Positions 1 to 12,586 of a DNA stretch of 64,000 nt are shown here, in pieces. The notes under the pieces are model-generated. The model was not told the DNA's origin. It was given only the letters and a program-made list of their open reading frames with translations, and ran no database searches. Numbering within the stretch: the first letter of the stretch is position 1; the number at the start of each line of letters is the position of its first letter. A program made the position numbers and the translations under genes. Source of the stretch: Lineolata rhizophorae (Eukaryota; Ascomycota; Dothideomycetes; Lineolatales; Lineolataceae); contig MU001681.1 of NCBI GenBank assembly GCA_010093515.1, positions 725,881 through 789,880 on the forward strand, written 5' to 3'.

Positions 1-1833
1 TGCAACCACCCGGACCTCTTCGAGCGCGCCGACACGACTTCTCCCTTGTCGTTTGCGTACTTTGCCGAGACGGCGTCGTTCCTGAGGGAGGGCCAGAACG
101 TCAATCTCGCCTACTCGGTGCGGAACCTCATCGAGTATCGCCTGCCTCGTCTCGTCTACAGCGAGGGCGGGAGGCTGAGCGTCCCAGGCCCGAACAATCC
201 GACCGCGGGCACGAAGTCGAAGTACTTGGATCACCTCATGAACATCTGGTCTGCCGACAACGTCCTCGAGAGCTCCAACAAGGATGGCACCTTCTCGTTC
301 CTGCGGTTTGTCGATCACTCGGCCAGCGAGGCGTCCGCGGCGGGCCGTACCGATGCGTTCCAGCGGGCCGTCCAAATCCGCCAGAGGGAGCAGGAATTCG
401 GTTTGCGCAAGATCGCGTATGACGCCGAGGACGGCATCGAATGTCCCGTTCACGCTATGTTCAACATTGTCGAATGCAGCAACAACCGTCGTCCGCCTGC
501 TGAGATCGCGACCGAGGGACGCATGCGCGAGCTCTACAATGTCGCGAGCACCGCGTACGAAGAGACGGGGCTCCACATACTCGAGGCCGCGGCCGCGCCA
601 GCCGCTTCGGCGCCGCCTATCGAGCTGTTCTGCTCGGACCAGCGCCACAACTTCGAGAAGGAGAACATTCTGTTCAACCGCGGGATGCGTCGGGCGCTCT
701 TCGGCATGTCGGAGCAGATGGAGGAGGCGATTCTAGAGGCTAAGCTGGACCCGGCCACGCTAGCCGTGACGGGGATGCTGCCGCCGCCCGGCCAGCTCAA
801 ATCACGCTACAACCACATCCGGGTGCCGTCGATGCGGCGCTTCGTGACGGACTCGGGCAAGCTGGCGCAGCTGGATGCGCTGCTCAAACAGCTCAAGGAA
901 GGCGGGCATCGGGTCCTGCTCTACTTCCAGATGACGCGCATGATCGACCTGATGGAGGAGTACCTGACGTACCGCAACTACAAGTACTGCCGACTAGATG
1001 GGTCGACGAAGCTGGAGGACCGGCGCGACACGGTCGCGGACTTCCAGACGCGGCCCGAGATCTTCGTGTTCCTGCTGTCGACGCGCGCCGGCGGGCTCGG
1101 CATCAACCTGACGAGCGCCGACACGGTCATCTTCTACGACTCGGACTGGAACCCGACCATCGACAGCCAGGCCATGGACCGGGCGCACCGCCTCGGCCAG
1201 ACGCGCCAGGTGACGGTGTACCGGCTCATCACGCGGGGCACCATCGAGGAGCGGATCCGCAAGCGGGCGCTGCAGAAGGAGGAGGTGCAGCGCGTCGTCA
1301 TCCAGGGCGGGGCGGGCGCCCAGGTCGACTTCAACACGCGCTCGCGCGAGAACAGGACCAAGGACATCGCGCTCTGGCTCGCCGACGACGACCAGGCGGC
1401 GGCCATCGAGCGGAAGGAGGCCGAGATGGCGGAGCAGGAGAAGAACGCGCCGCAGGGGGGCAGGAAGAGGAAGGCGGCTGGTGGTGGTGGCGGTGGCGGG
1501 AGGAAGAAGGCCGATGTCAATTTGGATGATATGTATCACGAGGGTGAGTTCTTTTTTTTTAATTTTTCTTTTTATATCTGCCTATTTTGGTTCAACTCGG
1601 CGCAAGAGGGAAGATGCTAATGCGGCTTTTCTGTCACCATAGGCGAGGGCCACTTCGACGACAACAGCGCCAAGCCGTCGGGCGCGGCGACGCCCGTGTC
1701 GACGGCCGAGGGGGGCCCAACCAAAGGCAGGAAGAAGGGCGGTGCCGGCTTGTCGAAGAAGGCGAAGACGATCAAGCAGAGGTTGGCGATTGCGGACGCC
1801 GAGGGGGATCTGGGCATGGGTGGGGGGGTGTAA
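1..1833 (+). CDS. INO80: INO80 chromatin-remodelling ATPase, C-terminal part (5' end outside window)
   Basis: This is the catalytic ATPase of the INO80 nucleosome-remodelling complex, a nuclear enzyme that slides nucleosomes and exchanges histones. Only the last 577 residues are present. The open frame runs from base 1 ([10 protein letters not shown], the end of the SNF2 N-lobe) to 1543. An intron at 1544-1642 (GTGAGT...CATAG) follows, then a 63-codon last exon (1643-1833). The helicase C-lobe is clear near residues 270-430: [24 protein letters not shown] (motif V) and [12 protein letters not shown] (motif VI). The block [17 protein letters not shown] is characteristic of INO80 rather than SWR1 or ISWI. 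The tail is basic and Gly/Lys-rich. SNF2 subfamily assignment is from memory of the family; the helicase motifs are seen directly. Confidence 0.95.
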
Positions 1834-2684
1834 GATTAGTAGGACCTTGGGAGCTGTGGTCGGTTGAGGGCAGGGAGAGTGAGCGTTGAGGGCGAAGTTT
1901 TGCGCGTGCTCTGGCAAGGGGGAGCGCAAAGGGGAAGAAGGCATCACGCGTTCAGGGCCTTCGTGCCTTGTTACAGTGCTGGCTTCTTTTCTCTGAGGGG
2001 TTCGAGGGAGGTGCTGGTAGTGGCGTGGTTGGCAAGTGTAATCCTCACACCTGTCTTTCGGCAAAACGGGGCGCCTCTGGTGCGGTTCTTTTCCTTTGGT
2101 GTTTCTTCCAACAAAGCATGGTTTTTATTCTGCCCTTCTTTTTTTCTCTGTTGTGTTTTTTTAAGGCATAGCTGGTTTTTTCTTTCTTTTTCTTTTTCCT
2201 TTGCAAGCACAAATGCGCGCGTGCGCGCACGTGGCCTATGGTCGGATGAGGGAAGGATGGTCAGGCACGTTGTCAAGACACAGGCGACATCCATCGCCTG
2301 CTACAGAGTGGTGGTGGTTATCGAGGGTTTGCTTGGTAATTTTTGCGTCGGAGGCTAGAGTGCGTGTCCGAAGAGAGGAAAGAGAGGTTAGTGTGCTGCG
2401 TAGCAAAAGAAGCTTTCTCGGGGAGCATTTTCCATGGCCATTCTGAAGTTGTTTGTTTCTTTCTTTTTCCTTTTTCTAGAAAAAATTAGCCGTAGCTAGG
2501 CTGGATCGGTTATTTGCTTCTTTTTTCCTTTTTTTTTTTCTTTCCCCTGGTTCATGTTATGGCTTAGGGGTGTTGTGTACAATTAGTTCCGGCTTCTTTG
2601 CAGGGTTGCTCTTTTTCTTCCAAGGGAATAGAAAAAGTTTGAGAGCTTGATTATGAAAAGGGGGTCGTGGGGGGGTTTTGGGGG

Positions 2685-2694
2685 NNNNNNNNNN
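2685..2694. other. Assembly gap (10 N) inside a poly-G tract
   Basis: Ten N bases are flanked by G runs on both sides (2680-2684 and 2695-2710). The gap length is probably a fixed placeholder. Reads or scaffolding likely failed at a long G homopolymer, so the real length is unknown. Confidence 0.95.
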
Positions 2695-3321
2695 GGGGGG
2701 GGGGGGGGGGCTGGTTGGTGGTGGTGTAACTGGCTGGATGGGTTTTCGGATTCGGTGGTGCGGAATTGTGCTGTGGCTTTGCGAGTGAAGAGAGATGATG
2801 TGCGGGAATTGTAGGTTGTTAAATAGAAGTAATGGCACCCATGTGTTTTGAACGTTCACGTGGTTTGTGTAGGACTAGGAGAGGGCGCTGCTTACCTTGT
2901 GACCGGGGCACCATCTTTTATGCAGAGGGTCCTGCCCCAAACTTCCGTAGAAACTCGAGCTTCTTTTATTCGTACCGCGACCTATCTTGCCTTCGAGTCG
3001 TGATCCGAGTGAGTTCCACTTTTCAGAGCGACATGCTGACCACTTACTTCCCTCGGCTTAGCTCTATTCCGCATCGTAATAGAGCATCTACCTTCTACCT
3101 TGTAACTTTAACTGCTGTTTAGCTTCTTTTAAAGTTATGTTTAGCTACAATGGTCGAAATTATCAGAGGAGACATATTTTGAGCACTGGAAAGGTTTGGT
3201 TGGAGAAAGCTATTCGCCTATAAAGGGATGAACGCACGGCTGTATCGGATGGAACCTTCGGCCACCTGAGTAGGGCTAAAGGTGACTAGGTGGGGGGGGA
3301 GCATTGATCGTAAATTTATAT

Positions 3322-3342
3322 CTCCGGCACTACGTGCCGGAG
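3322..3342. repeat. Perfect 9-bp hairpin with 3-nt loop
   Basis: CTCCGGCAC, TAC, GTGCCGGAG: the arms are exact reverse complements. It sits in non-coding DNA 489 bp beyond the stop codon of the CDF gene. It could be a terminator-like or transposon-derived palindrome. No flanking terminal repeats were found. Confidence 0.6.
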
Positions 3343-3830
3343 GAGGCCATTGTTGGGAATCGCTTCCTATAGTTACCACCGATTAGTTTACAGCTAATGA
3401 TTTATGCTCGTCCCCTGAATGGCGCTTGCCGGATTCAGTATCTCAAGTACGCCTTGGAACTTAATGCTGGAAGTAGCTATAAGATAGCCATCAATAACAA
3501 GCTTTTGAAAAACTGCAAAACCCCGCATCTCCATTCATCAGTCTATGCCTGTTGGGAGATTGCTTAGGCTCAAAAGTGCATTCGCTTCCGATGTGTACAA
3601 AACCAAAACACCGCATTCAGGAGCTAAATTCCTGGTGTCCTATGTTTCCAAGGTAGGCCACCACAACCATGTACCAACACCGTGCGCTCCGAACCGATGA
3701 ACGTATCTACAAGTCACGAGTCGACCAAAGCAAAGGGCCGCCCCACGGAACCAGTGCAAATCACACAAGTCAGACCAGCCGAGCACCGGAACTCCACCGC
3801 CGTCCCCTATTGCTACTGGAAGAACAACGT

Positions 3831-5815
3831 CTACTCCTCCTCCTGCCTCATATGACTCGGCAAATTCCAGCTCGCGTAATCCTGATGCACAAACGCCCGA
3901 TCGACCATGGGCACGCTCTCGAGCACGTACTGCAGGCTCTCGCCCAAATCGTGGCTGTCCCTCAGGCTGGTGCCCTCGTCCAGGACGATGTCGACCTCGA
4001 CGTTGAGCTTGTCGCCGACGTGGTAGGCCTGCAGGCCCTGGATCTGGCGTATCGTCTTGGCGAAGCGCATCGTCAGATAGAGCAGCACGTTGCGCTCGTC
4101 GGCCGACGCGGCCGCGCCCGACAGGTTGCGGATGTGGGTGAGCGAGGTGCGCGACCAGTTGGCGATGACGTAGAAGGAGAGCGCGATGCCGCCGACGGGG
4201 TCGAACCACCAAACGTTGGCGTAATAGCCGACTGCGGGGAAGCGTGTCTTGTCAGCTGGCCGATCGTGACATGGAACGATGCGGCAAATGTGCAGGAGCC
4301 GGATTAACTTGTCGAAGCGGAGCCCGGTCCGGACTTACTGAGCGGGAAAATGATGCTGAAAATGTTGAACACCACGTCCGTCATGGCGTCCTGCGCGAGC
4401 GCCTGCACGCTCGAGTTCTTGATGAACCGGCACCAGAGCCAGCAGAGGAACTTGACGACGACGGTGGAGGCCATGATGGCGACGGCGGGGATGGTGAGCT
4501 CGACGAGCGTCTCGTCGCCAGACGTGAGGCGCGAGAAGCCCTCGATGGCTACCTGGACGAACGAGGTGATCATGATGATGGAGAAGACGAGCACGCCGAT
4601 GGGCTCGAGCCGGCGGCGGCCCACGGGGTACGCGTACTGGTCGCGGCGCGAGATCATGCGCGTCGTGGTCCAGACGATGGCCGTGGAGAGGAAGTCGAGG
4701 GCGGCGTCGACGAGCGAGGCCAGTACCGAAATGGACGAAGTCAGCACCGTGACGATGATCTTGAGCACGAGCAGGATCGAGTTGGCCGCTAGGTTGATGT
4801 AGATGGCCACCTTAACGATGTTGTCCTGCGAGTCCGTCTCGTCGTCCGGGTCGTACTGCGGGATCTTGGTCAGGTCCTCCTCCTCCCCGCCGTCCTGCTC
4901 GTCGCCTTCCACTTGGCCGAGCAAGGGCGACTGTTCGTCGGGCACTTTGTACAGGTTTCGAGGCGTGCGCTTGACCTTGACGGGAGGCGTGTTGTTGCTG
5001 TTGGCACTCGACGTCTTGTCCACGCTCTTGGTGCTCGTGTTGAACAGCTCCGCGCCATTGAGCTCCGGCGACGACGGCGACGAGTTGCTCGACTCCTCCG
5101 CAATAGTCGGCGGCACGTCGATGCCTTGCTGCGGCTGATTGTACTCCTGGATCAGGCTGTGCGGGATCGACGAGTCGAGCAGCCGATCGATGTAGATGTA
5201 CTGCTGGATTAAGAAGTTGTTCCGCTCGTAGTACTTCCGGATCGGCTTCTTCATCCTGCTCAGCTCCTCGTCCGTCTTGAAGTACTGCGCCCACTTGTAC
5301 CGCGGGTTGCTGTTCCCGATCAGCCGCTGGCTGCGCATCTGCGGCGTCATGAGCACCTGCGCGCCCATGCTTATGCGCCGGTCGTCCCTGTCGCCGCCGC
5401 CCCACGCCGCGCCCAGCCCCAGCGCGCTCGCCTGCCTCCCTCCTATCCCTCCTCCTTCAGACTCCGCGCCGCCAACATCGCCGTTCCCGAACTCCAGCCC
5501 CGCCTCCAGGTCCCCGTGCTCCCCCTCGCTCGCCCAGGGCCCCCTCGCCCTCGTCACCGGCGCGCCTTCGCTCGCGCCCCGTATCGAGCTCGGCCTCCGT
5601 GACACCGCCCTCGCTCCCGCCTGGTGATGCAAGTGCGAAAGATTGGAGCTTGAGAGCGACTGGATGAGCCCTGGCAGCGCTTGGCCACGCGTCGACAGCA
5701 TGGAGCCGCCGGCGGATTCGGAGCCCGGGCCCCCGCCATCCGCGGCGAGCGGAAGGAAGCCTTTCAAGCTGGGGAGGCGGTATGTTCTCGGCGGAGACTC
5801 GTCGTCGGCGGCCAT
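3831..5815 (-). CDS. Cation diffusion facilitator, Mn-type (CDF) metal transporter
   Basis: Two exons (5815-4339 and 4231-3831; intron 4232-4338, GTAAGT...CGCAG) encode 625 residues. A long, low-complexity cytosolic N-terminus of about 330 residues precedes six membrane segments and a C-terminal cytosolic metal-binding domain. The TM2 motif DAALD and the TM5 motif DAMTD are both DxxxD. In CDF classification this points to the Mn-CDF group (plant MTP8-11-like) rather than the Zn group with HxxxD. WWFDPVGGIALS marks TM6, and the C-terminal domain (HVGDKLNVEVDIVLDEGTSL) has the usual CDF ferredoxin-like fold signature. It probably moves Mn2+ out of the cytosol across an endomembrane, in exchange for protons; metal and location are inferred. 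The ATG at 5815 is the first in frame and opens a continuous exon. Confidence 0.92.
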
Positions 5816-6927
5816 TATGGGTGGGTGGTGTGAGGTAGCGGGTCGTCGTGATGGACTCGAAGGTACGCGGAGTCGCGACTCGAATGTTGGGACGGCGCGT
5901 GGGTGGACTGGGGGGATGTGGTCGAGGTGAAATGTAGCGTCTTGCGTTCGACAGGACAGCTGTCATTCAGACCTGGACAAGCTGGACTACTGCGCGGCGC
6001 AATGCGGCGCAAGCAAATCGCTCGCCTGGTGGAGCTGCCGCTAGCTTTCTGGAAGTGGCGAGCTAAGGGCGGAGGCAATGGCGCCGGTATCGAGGAGCGA
6101 GCGTGCAATCCGGCCGCGCTGTCGTAGAGTGTCGCGTAGAGCGAGCGGCGCGCAGATCCTATCGAGGAAGCATGGCGGGCGCCATCGAACACGTTTGGCG
6201 TGTAGAATTGGCCTGAGGGAGCGGCGCGGCTGGGCTCTTAACAGAACCATCCTGTTCTCTTGGCGTTGGCGGACTGACGGAGGGCGAAGCTCGACGCCGA
6301 GTGGATGGGCCGGTCCGCTCTGGCGCGCACTTTGCTTATTCCCTGCGCGCTGCTCGTATGACTCGGAATTTATTTTTCAAAAGCAACAAACTCGGCTTTT
6401 GACTTGTGTTTGTGGCAGTCACGCTTGGACATGCCTAGAATAGCACGTGGAATGACTTGAATGAATTAGCTTGAACTTTTGAAGGACAAGCCTAGAGGTT
6501 CTGCAAATCTGATAATCTGCAGCCAGCAGTTAATCTGTCTGTGTGCCTCCTGTCCCTGAATCTAGCTAAAAGAAAAGAAAAACCATTAAAGCACGCCTGC
6601 ACTGTCCGCGCCGTTTTCTTTCTCCTCCAGCTGCCCGTGTCTACTCTAGACTGGTAATTGCATTGCCGGAAATGGAAGAGTCTAGACCGAGTTTTCTCTC
6701 CTCACCGGTCGAATGAAAGCTGCCGCCTGAAGAAAAGCCTTGCTTGAAAGGAAAGGAAAAAAAAAGAGCACTGCCTTGGAAATGCATCGAGGACTTGGCT
6801 GCTCTAAGCTTGATGCTTCCGTATATGATACCACACAAAACTCGTACAAGTATACGCTTTTGGTTTTTAGCATTGAAGCCGCAGCCCGAACCCAGCACCG
6901 ACGCGGAGCAAAATGAATTGCCCGCAT
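5816..6927. other. Intergenic region; CDF promoter and RAD16 3' flank
   Basis: The GC-rich half next to 5816 is the likely CDF promoter and 5' UTR. The AT-rich half next to 6928 is RAD16 3' UTR. Short ORFs on both strands are out of keeping with any conserved family. Nothing else is seen. Confidence 0.6.
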
Positions 6928-9900
6928 TTAAGTGCCGCGGAAGAGGAACTGAAGGTCCTCGGGGCTGAGCTTGTCCATAGCCACCTTGTCGTGGTTGATG
7001 GTGCTGTTGATCATGTTGGCCTTCTTCTCCTGCAGCATTACCATGCGGCTCTCGACCGAGTCCTCGATGCATAGACGGGTGATGACGCAAGGACGCTTCT
7101 GGCCGATGCGGTGGCAGCGGTCCGCGCTCTGCCACTCCGCTGCTGGATTCCACCACCTGTTTGTCTTATTGTTAGAATTGGAATTGAAATGATGGTCCGC
7201 GATACTTTATGACTAGCAGATGGGCCGGACTTACGGATCAACAATAAACACGCGGCTCGCCTCCGTCAGATTGAGCGCCACACCGCCAGCCTTGAGGCTG
7301 ACCAGGAAGACCTCGACGTCGGCGTTGTTCATGAAGTATTCGATGCTCTTCTGGCGCTGCGCGGGGCTCATGCTCCCGTCCAACATGACCGTATTGAAGC
7401 CCGCGCGGCGCAGGCGCCACTCGATGAGCTGCAGCATGCTGGTGAACTGGCTGAAGACGATGGACTTGAGCGTCTGCTTCTTGGAGCGCAGCTGGAACAG
7501 ATCGTAGATGAGCATTTCAATCTTGGTCGACGACGTCCAGTTCTCCATCTTGATGCGGTTGATGATGGAGTTGGAGTGTACGAGATCCGTGTCCTGCTCG
7601 ATGTCTGGCTGGTCCAAGTCAATCTCGAGCGCGATGTGGCAGCGAGGGCAGTCGGCCGAACTGTCATTGCCTTCGCACGTCTCGACGTAGCTCAGAACGC
7701 ACGAGCGGCAGAACTCGTGCTTGCAGCGCGAACGGATCGCACCTTCGGCCGGCTCGTCGCAAATGTTGCAGACGAGCACGTTTTGACCGTCTTCGGCGTG
7801 CTTCTTGAGGAGAAGGTCCGGATGATCAGCAACCTGGCGCATCTGCATGATGAGACCGAAAATGTTGGCATAGTTGTTAAGCATCACACCGCGAGAAACG
7901 TAGGTGTCGAATTGGCGTGAGCTGTTCGTCATGATGCTGCTCGAGAAGTCGCGTTCAATCTCGCCGAAGAATTCATTGCGCAAGACAATCTCTTTGGCCG
8001 GGAGTTCCTGGTGGGGTTTCAGCATTAGATCTCGAGTCCAAAGATATGCATGGCGCGACTTACCATTGAAGACGTGTGATCGCGCTTGACACGGCGCAGC
8101 ATGATCCGCGACGTGATCAAATGCAGCTTGTCCAGGGCTTCTTCACGAGCTTCGGCATCGTATCCAGTGATGGGGTTAAGGAGCTCCTGGTTAAACACCG
8201 ACACGTGTTCTGAGCCACTATGTTTGCAGTAGCTGCAACGGTAGTCCTTGTCCAAAGACCAGTGGATCTGGGCGCACTTGCAGCGCTTGCAGAAATAATC
8301 TGCAAAAGGCCGAATACCGAGGAACCTAATGAGCGAGAAAAATTCGCCGATGCGGTTCTGCACTGGCGTTCCAGATAAGCACCACTTGTACGTGCCTTTC
8401 AGAGCAAAGCAGGCCTTTGCAACACCAGTTGTGCGCTGCTTGATGCTATGCGCCTCGTCAAGAATCAAGCGATGGAAGTGAATGGCATGTAGCGGCGACA
8501 TTTCCTTAACGAGATCTTCGCCTCGGCTCCATCCTTTCGTTTCCTTGCGGTGCAAGGATTCCAAGCTGTTGTAAGAGACCATGATAACGTCAAACTTCTT
8601 TAGTTCCTTCACAGTCATCTTCTTCGTTTTCGTGTTTGTCGAGTGGTAAACAAGCACCTTGAGCTTGCCGTCCGTATATTCACCGATCTCGTTCGACCAC
8701 TGCATCAACGCCACAGGAGGCACAACAACCAGAGTCGGGTTCTTCGCGGGATAGTCTGACATGATGAGAGACACGGCCTGGATCGTCTTGCCCATGCCCA
8801 TCTCGTCACCGAGAAGGCCGCCCTTGTACTGCGTTTTTTCCTGCTTAATCATCCAATTGAGACCCTCAAGCTGGAATCCCTTGAGCTTGCGGGAGATGGA
8901 TGCGGGTTGCTTGGCCTTCTCCGTGGGAATGATGGGCACCTTTTCGAGATCGTCCCACATCGAATTCAATCCCGGGTGGGCAGTTTCAAGCTTAATACGC
9001 TCGCGCTTCTTCCGACGCGCAACAGGATCCCACTCGTAGCCGTTATCCCGATAGTCCGCGGCCATTCGTGAGGCGACAATCACATTGAGATCCTCACGGG
9101 CCCGAGCATCATCAATGGTGTACGTTGCGGGCGCTGGGCGAGCGGGCAAAGCACTTCCACCATTGGAACGACGCTTAGTACCGGAACGTCCCTCAATAAA
9201 CTCCGCCTCATCGGATTCAGCGGAAGAGAGATCATCATCATCATCGGATTCCTCAAATTCGGACCCGTCGCTGAGGAGGACGTCCATGTCAACGTCTGGA
9301 TCGAGCACAATCGCTTCACGCTTGCCCCGCTTCGCGGGCTGTTTATGCTTTTTTGACTTGGCCTTGTCGAGCAAAGTACTAGCTTTGTCCTCTTCGTCGT
9401 CTTCTTCCTCATCCAATTCAGAGTCAGGCACGTCGAAGTCATTCTTCTTGGAGGCACTCGAGTTCATCTTGGGACGCTTGGCGCCGACATCCTGGTATTC
9501 TTCTTCTTGCAGACGGCGCGCGAGCTCCTCGTCGCCTAGGGTGTCATCGTCGTCAACATGGTAACCGTTGGTCTGCCGCTTCCTCTTGGTGTTGTTTGCC
9601 AACGACTCGGACAAGGACATGGAGCCAAAATTCGGGCGATGCTTCTCGCTGCCGCCGGTCGCCGGCGTTATCGAGGCGCTCGTGGCAGGCGTTTCGTAAT
9701 CGGCCGAGTTATCGCGGGTAGACATGGCTCCGATTTCGAGCGAAGAAGCCGAGTCCCAGGCCTTGTTACCCCTACGGGTCCTAGAGGCAATGCTTGTGGT
9801 AGGCGACGCCTTGGATGAGCCGCTGTTGTCGATGATCACGCCGGCAAATTGTCTGGAAGTCCTGGGTGGTTGCTTGGAGACGGCGGGTCTGGGACGCGGT

Positions 9901-10253
9901 TCCACGCTTTCCGGCTCGCTCAACCTGTCGTCGTCACAGCTGTCGTCAACGACCTTGGAATTACGCAGGCGACTCGGACGGTTGGCCGAGCGCGTAACTC
10001 CGGCCGAAAGCCGCGTCGAACGTCTTGCAGGCGATGATGCCTTGGGGGCTGTGGTGGAGAAGCTGAGTGTAAGTGGAAAGGTTTCGGAGGCAAACACGAA
10101 GAAAGAATGTAATGAGGCCGCCTAAGAACCTGCTAGGCAGCAGCCAGCATCGGCGGCCAAAAGGGCCACGGCAGAAATGGGGCGGGGGCAGAGGGCACGA
10201 TTTTCCTTACTTGAAGAGGCCGCCGAGAGGTTAGGCTTCGCCGGTCGGCCCAT
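6928..10253 (-). CDS. RAD16: RAD16-type SWI2/SNF2 ATPase with RING finger (global-genome nucleotide excision repair)
   Basis: In yeast, Rad16 pairs with Rad7 and remodels chromatin to find lesions in silent DNA; a nuclear role is inferred here by family. Four exons: 10253-10211 (43 nt), 10048-8064, 8007-7235 and 7156-6928, giving 1009 residues. An acidic disordered N-terminus of about 280 residues precedes the ATPase N-lobe ([18 protein letters not shown]). The Rad16 Cys-rich insert ([11 protein letters not shown]...CSYC) and a C3HC4 RING (CNICDEP...CRSC...CPRC) interrupt the two lobes. The C-lobe follows ([27 protein letters not shown]), and the protein ends [13 protein letters not shown], as Rad16 proteins do. 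The short first exon ([14 protein letters not shown]) is joined at the CCACCACAG acceptor, the only one that keeps frame. The GTG start of the longest single open frame lies inside that intron. Confidence 0.95.
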
Positions 10254-11343
10254 GGTGAGCGTCAGGTGCGAACTGCAATCACGAACGCAGTGACACGTAG
10301 GCTCTGCAGGCAGCCGGCAGCACCGGGAAGCACGAGCTGCTGGAAAGCCAAAAGAGGGGTGAGGCGTAGGTTGGGAAAGGCGCATGCAGTCAATCAGCTA
10401 CTGGAGGGGGTGGATGGTGCAGGTTCACTCGGCCGGAGGGCACCCCTGGGACGAGACGGCTGGGTGCCGACTTAGCCCGCGGGAGACGCGCCAGTGGCCA
10501 AAAAGATCACCCGCCCCTCGACGCGCCTTGCACGCCTTCTGCAAGGCGATCCCGCTCGCCCGCACGCAAACTTGGAACTAGAAAGCCTCGCGACGCCTCT
10601 GGATGTCTCAAACGGGCCAACGAATCCCTGAACCGACAGTTCTTGAGTCCTGCTGCCGCGGGCCGTCGCGGTAATGCAGCCTCCCACCAAACGCGGTCGC
10701 GACCGGAGTCACGTGGACGCTAAGCCCGGTCTGGATTACTTATGGACGCTAAGGAGAGTAGGGTTGAGATGAGTTGCACAGTCGGGTGTCAGTTCAGCCA
10801 CTCCGGCAGATGAGGCTGTTACAATAAGCCTCCTGGCCAGCTGGAGATTACCTCTGTTTTACGTAGTGGGCGTGAAACTATGTTCTATATATTATCAACT
10901 GCTTGAAGAGCAGGGTATGTTATCACTTGTCCCGCTGCACGCTATGATGGTGAAGGTTTGAGTGTATTGAGGATGTCTGGTGCTATTGGACCTTGTTCTA
11001 AGTTTCGTTAGCCCTGCCATTAGAGTGACTATTAAATTTGGAGAGTCAGCTAAGGGTTTTTAGACCTCCTGATTCACAACACCTAGCTCTAGCTAGGTCC
11101 AAGTAACCCATCAAAAAGCCATATCGATTAAGCTCAAAATAACCATACCAATAATTAAACATGCTAAGATAATGGACTGAGTTCCATGAGCACGAGGAAG
11201 CTCTCACCGCAGCAAACGCTCTAATGGAATTCTTGAGGCTTGGTTTTAGTGTGCGTTGACACATGATAATGCAGCGACACGTCTATATGGTTTTATACAT
11301 ACGATGAGACAGTATTGTACACTGTGCCACTAGCAGAGAGAGA
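10254..11343. other. Intergenic region; RAD16 promoter and uL5m 3' flank
   Basis: GC-rich up to about 10,700 (likely RAD16 promoter), then AT-rich down to the uL5m stop codon. No ORF has recognisable domains and no RNA gene was found. Confidence 0.6.
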
Positions 11344-12586
11344 TCAGTCCACGAGTTTACCATAAAACGGCACTCCCATGGATCGTAACAACATCCTCGC
11401 ATCCCTGTCTGTGACAGCCGAAGTCTTGATGGTGACGTGGGCACCCGGAATCATCTTGGCCGGATACCTGATTATCATCATAGTCAGCAACCCTCATTCA
11501 ATCGTAATATGCAACAGACCAAAATTGCCAAGCACTTACATATCATAGTTGACTTCAATCTCCGGGAACATGGCCACCTCCTCGGGAGTCAAGCCAAACG
11601 TGATATTCCCATAGCTATCCCCCGACGTGCCCTTGATCCCCTTGAAATCCCTGATGCGCGGGAACACGACCTCGACAACCTTGGCCAGGAAATGATACAT
11701 ATCCTCGCCCTGGAGGTCCACCGTGACCGACACGGGCCGGCCCTTCTTGACGCCCCAGTTCTGGACGCTCTCCTTGGCCTCGTGCACCTGTGCCCGCTTG
11801 TTCGTGATGGCCTGGACCGCCATGCCGGCCACGTGCAGGTAGCCGCTGTCCTCCATGGCCTGCCCGACCATCGAGTGCACCGTAATCTCGCGCAGCCGGG
11901 GCACGTTGCGGAACGTGATGGGCTTGCGGGCCGGCAGGAACATGCCGCCGCGCGGCGGCCGCGGCACCCGGTTCTTGAAGTACGGGTTGTCGCCCACCCA
12001 GGGTCGCAGGCCGCGCGCCTTGGCCACAATCTCCATGCCCGGCGGCGCGTGCTGGTAGTTGAGCGTTAGGAGGTCCGGCGCGATGGTCGACTCCCACGTC
12101 TGCTCCAGGCGCGGCAGGCTGAAAGGCCCGGGCACGAATTCTCGCGAGGACGGATCGGTGGGCGGAGGGGGCTGGTGCGGATGCAAAGGACCGCGGTAGT
12201 ATCGCGGGGAACGGAACTTGTACCTGTGGAATTCGGAAGTGGCAATCGTCAATTGAGGGAAGGTCTGGCGCCGCCGAAATTGTCCGCGCTTCGTTGAAGG
12301 GATTACTGCCGCAATCCCGACCCCTGGGAAATGATAAGACCTACCTACTCGACGGCAACTGCCTTCTCCGCGATCGAGCGCGCGCAATCGGATCGTAATT
12401 CTTGACAAGCTCCTCGTCCGGCCCCGTGCTGTTGAGTGACGCCTCCGTCTCGATATCCGGGTCCGCTGCCGTCGTCGCGAGTCGTCGGCACTGCTGCTGC
12501 GCCGGCCACGCCGGGCGAAGGGATAATGATCTGGCGTCTTGCGACAAGGAAGCCCCCATTCGGGAGCAAAACTCCCGCAGAGCCAT
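11344..12586 (-). CDS. MRPL7: Mitochondrial large-subunit ribosomal protein uL5m (MRPL7)
   Basis: A structural protein of the mitochondrial ribosome central protuberance, expected in the matrix. Three exons: 12586-12345, 12223-11540 and 11467-11344, 349 residues. Of two overlapping donors at 12344 and 12348, only GTAGGT at 12344 restores frame (LPSSR joined to YKFRSPRYYRG). The N-terminus is Arg/Ser/Ala-rich with few acids, fitting a mitochondrial presequence. The uL5 core follows: KARGLRPWVGDNPYFKNR, FRNVPRLREITVHSMV, FPRIRDFKGIKGTS. The last exon adds YPAKMIPGAHVTIKTSA and ends FYGKLVD. The presequence role is inferred; the uL5 family match is strong. Confidence 0.93.

Larger units (their letters stand above)
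1834..3830. other. Intergenic region with no supportable gene
   Basis: This 2-kb stretch lies between the convergent INO80 and CDF genes. It holds pyrimidine-rich runs (about 2165-2200 and 2455-2545), the assembly gap at 2685-2694, and an AT-rich second half with a short perfect hairpin at 3322-3342. Open frames are short, overlap on both strands and show no domain or splice pattern. The first few hundred bases are probably INO80 3' UTR. Confidence 0.7.

Noticed and set aside
3353-3600. TGTTGGG start resembling a copia-type LTR end.
   Set aside because: No matching CA-terminated end, second copy or target-site duplication was found.
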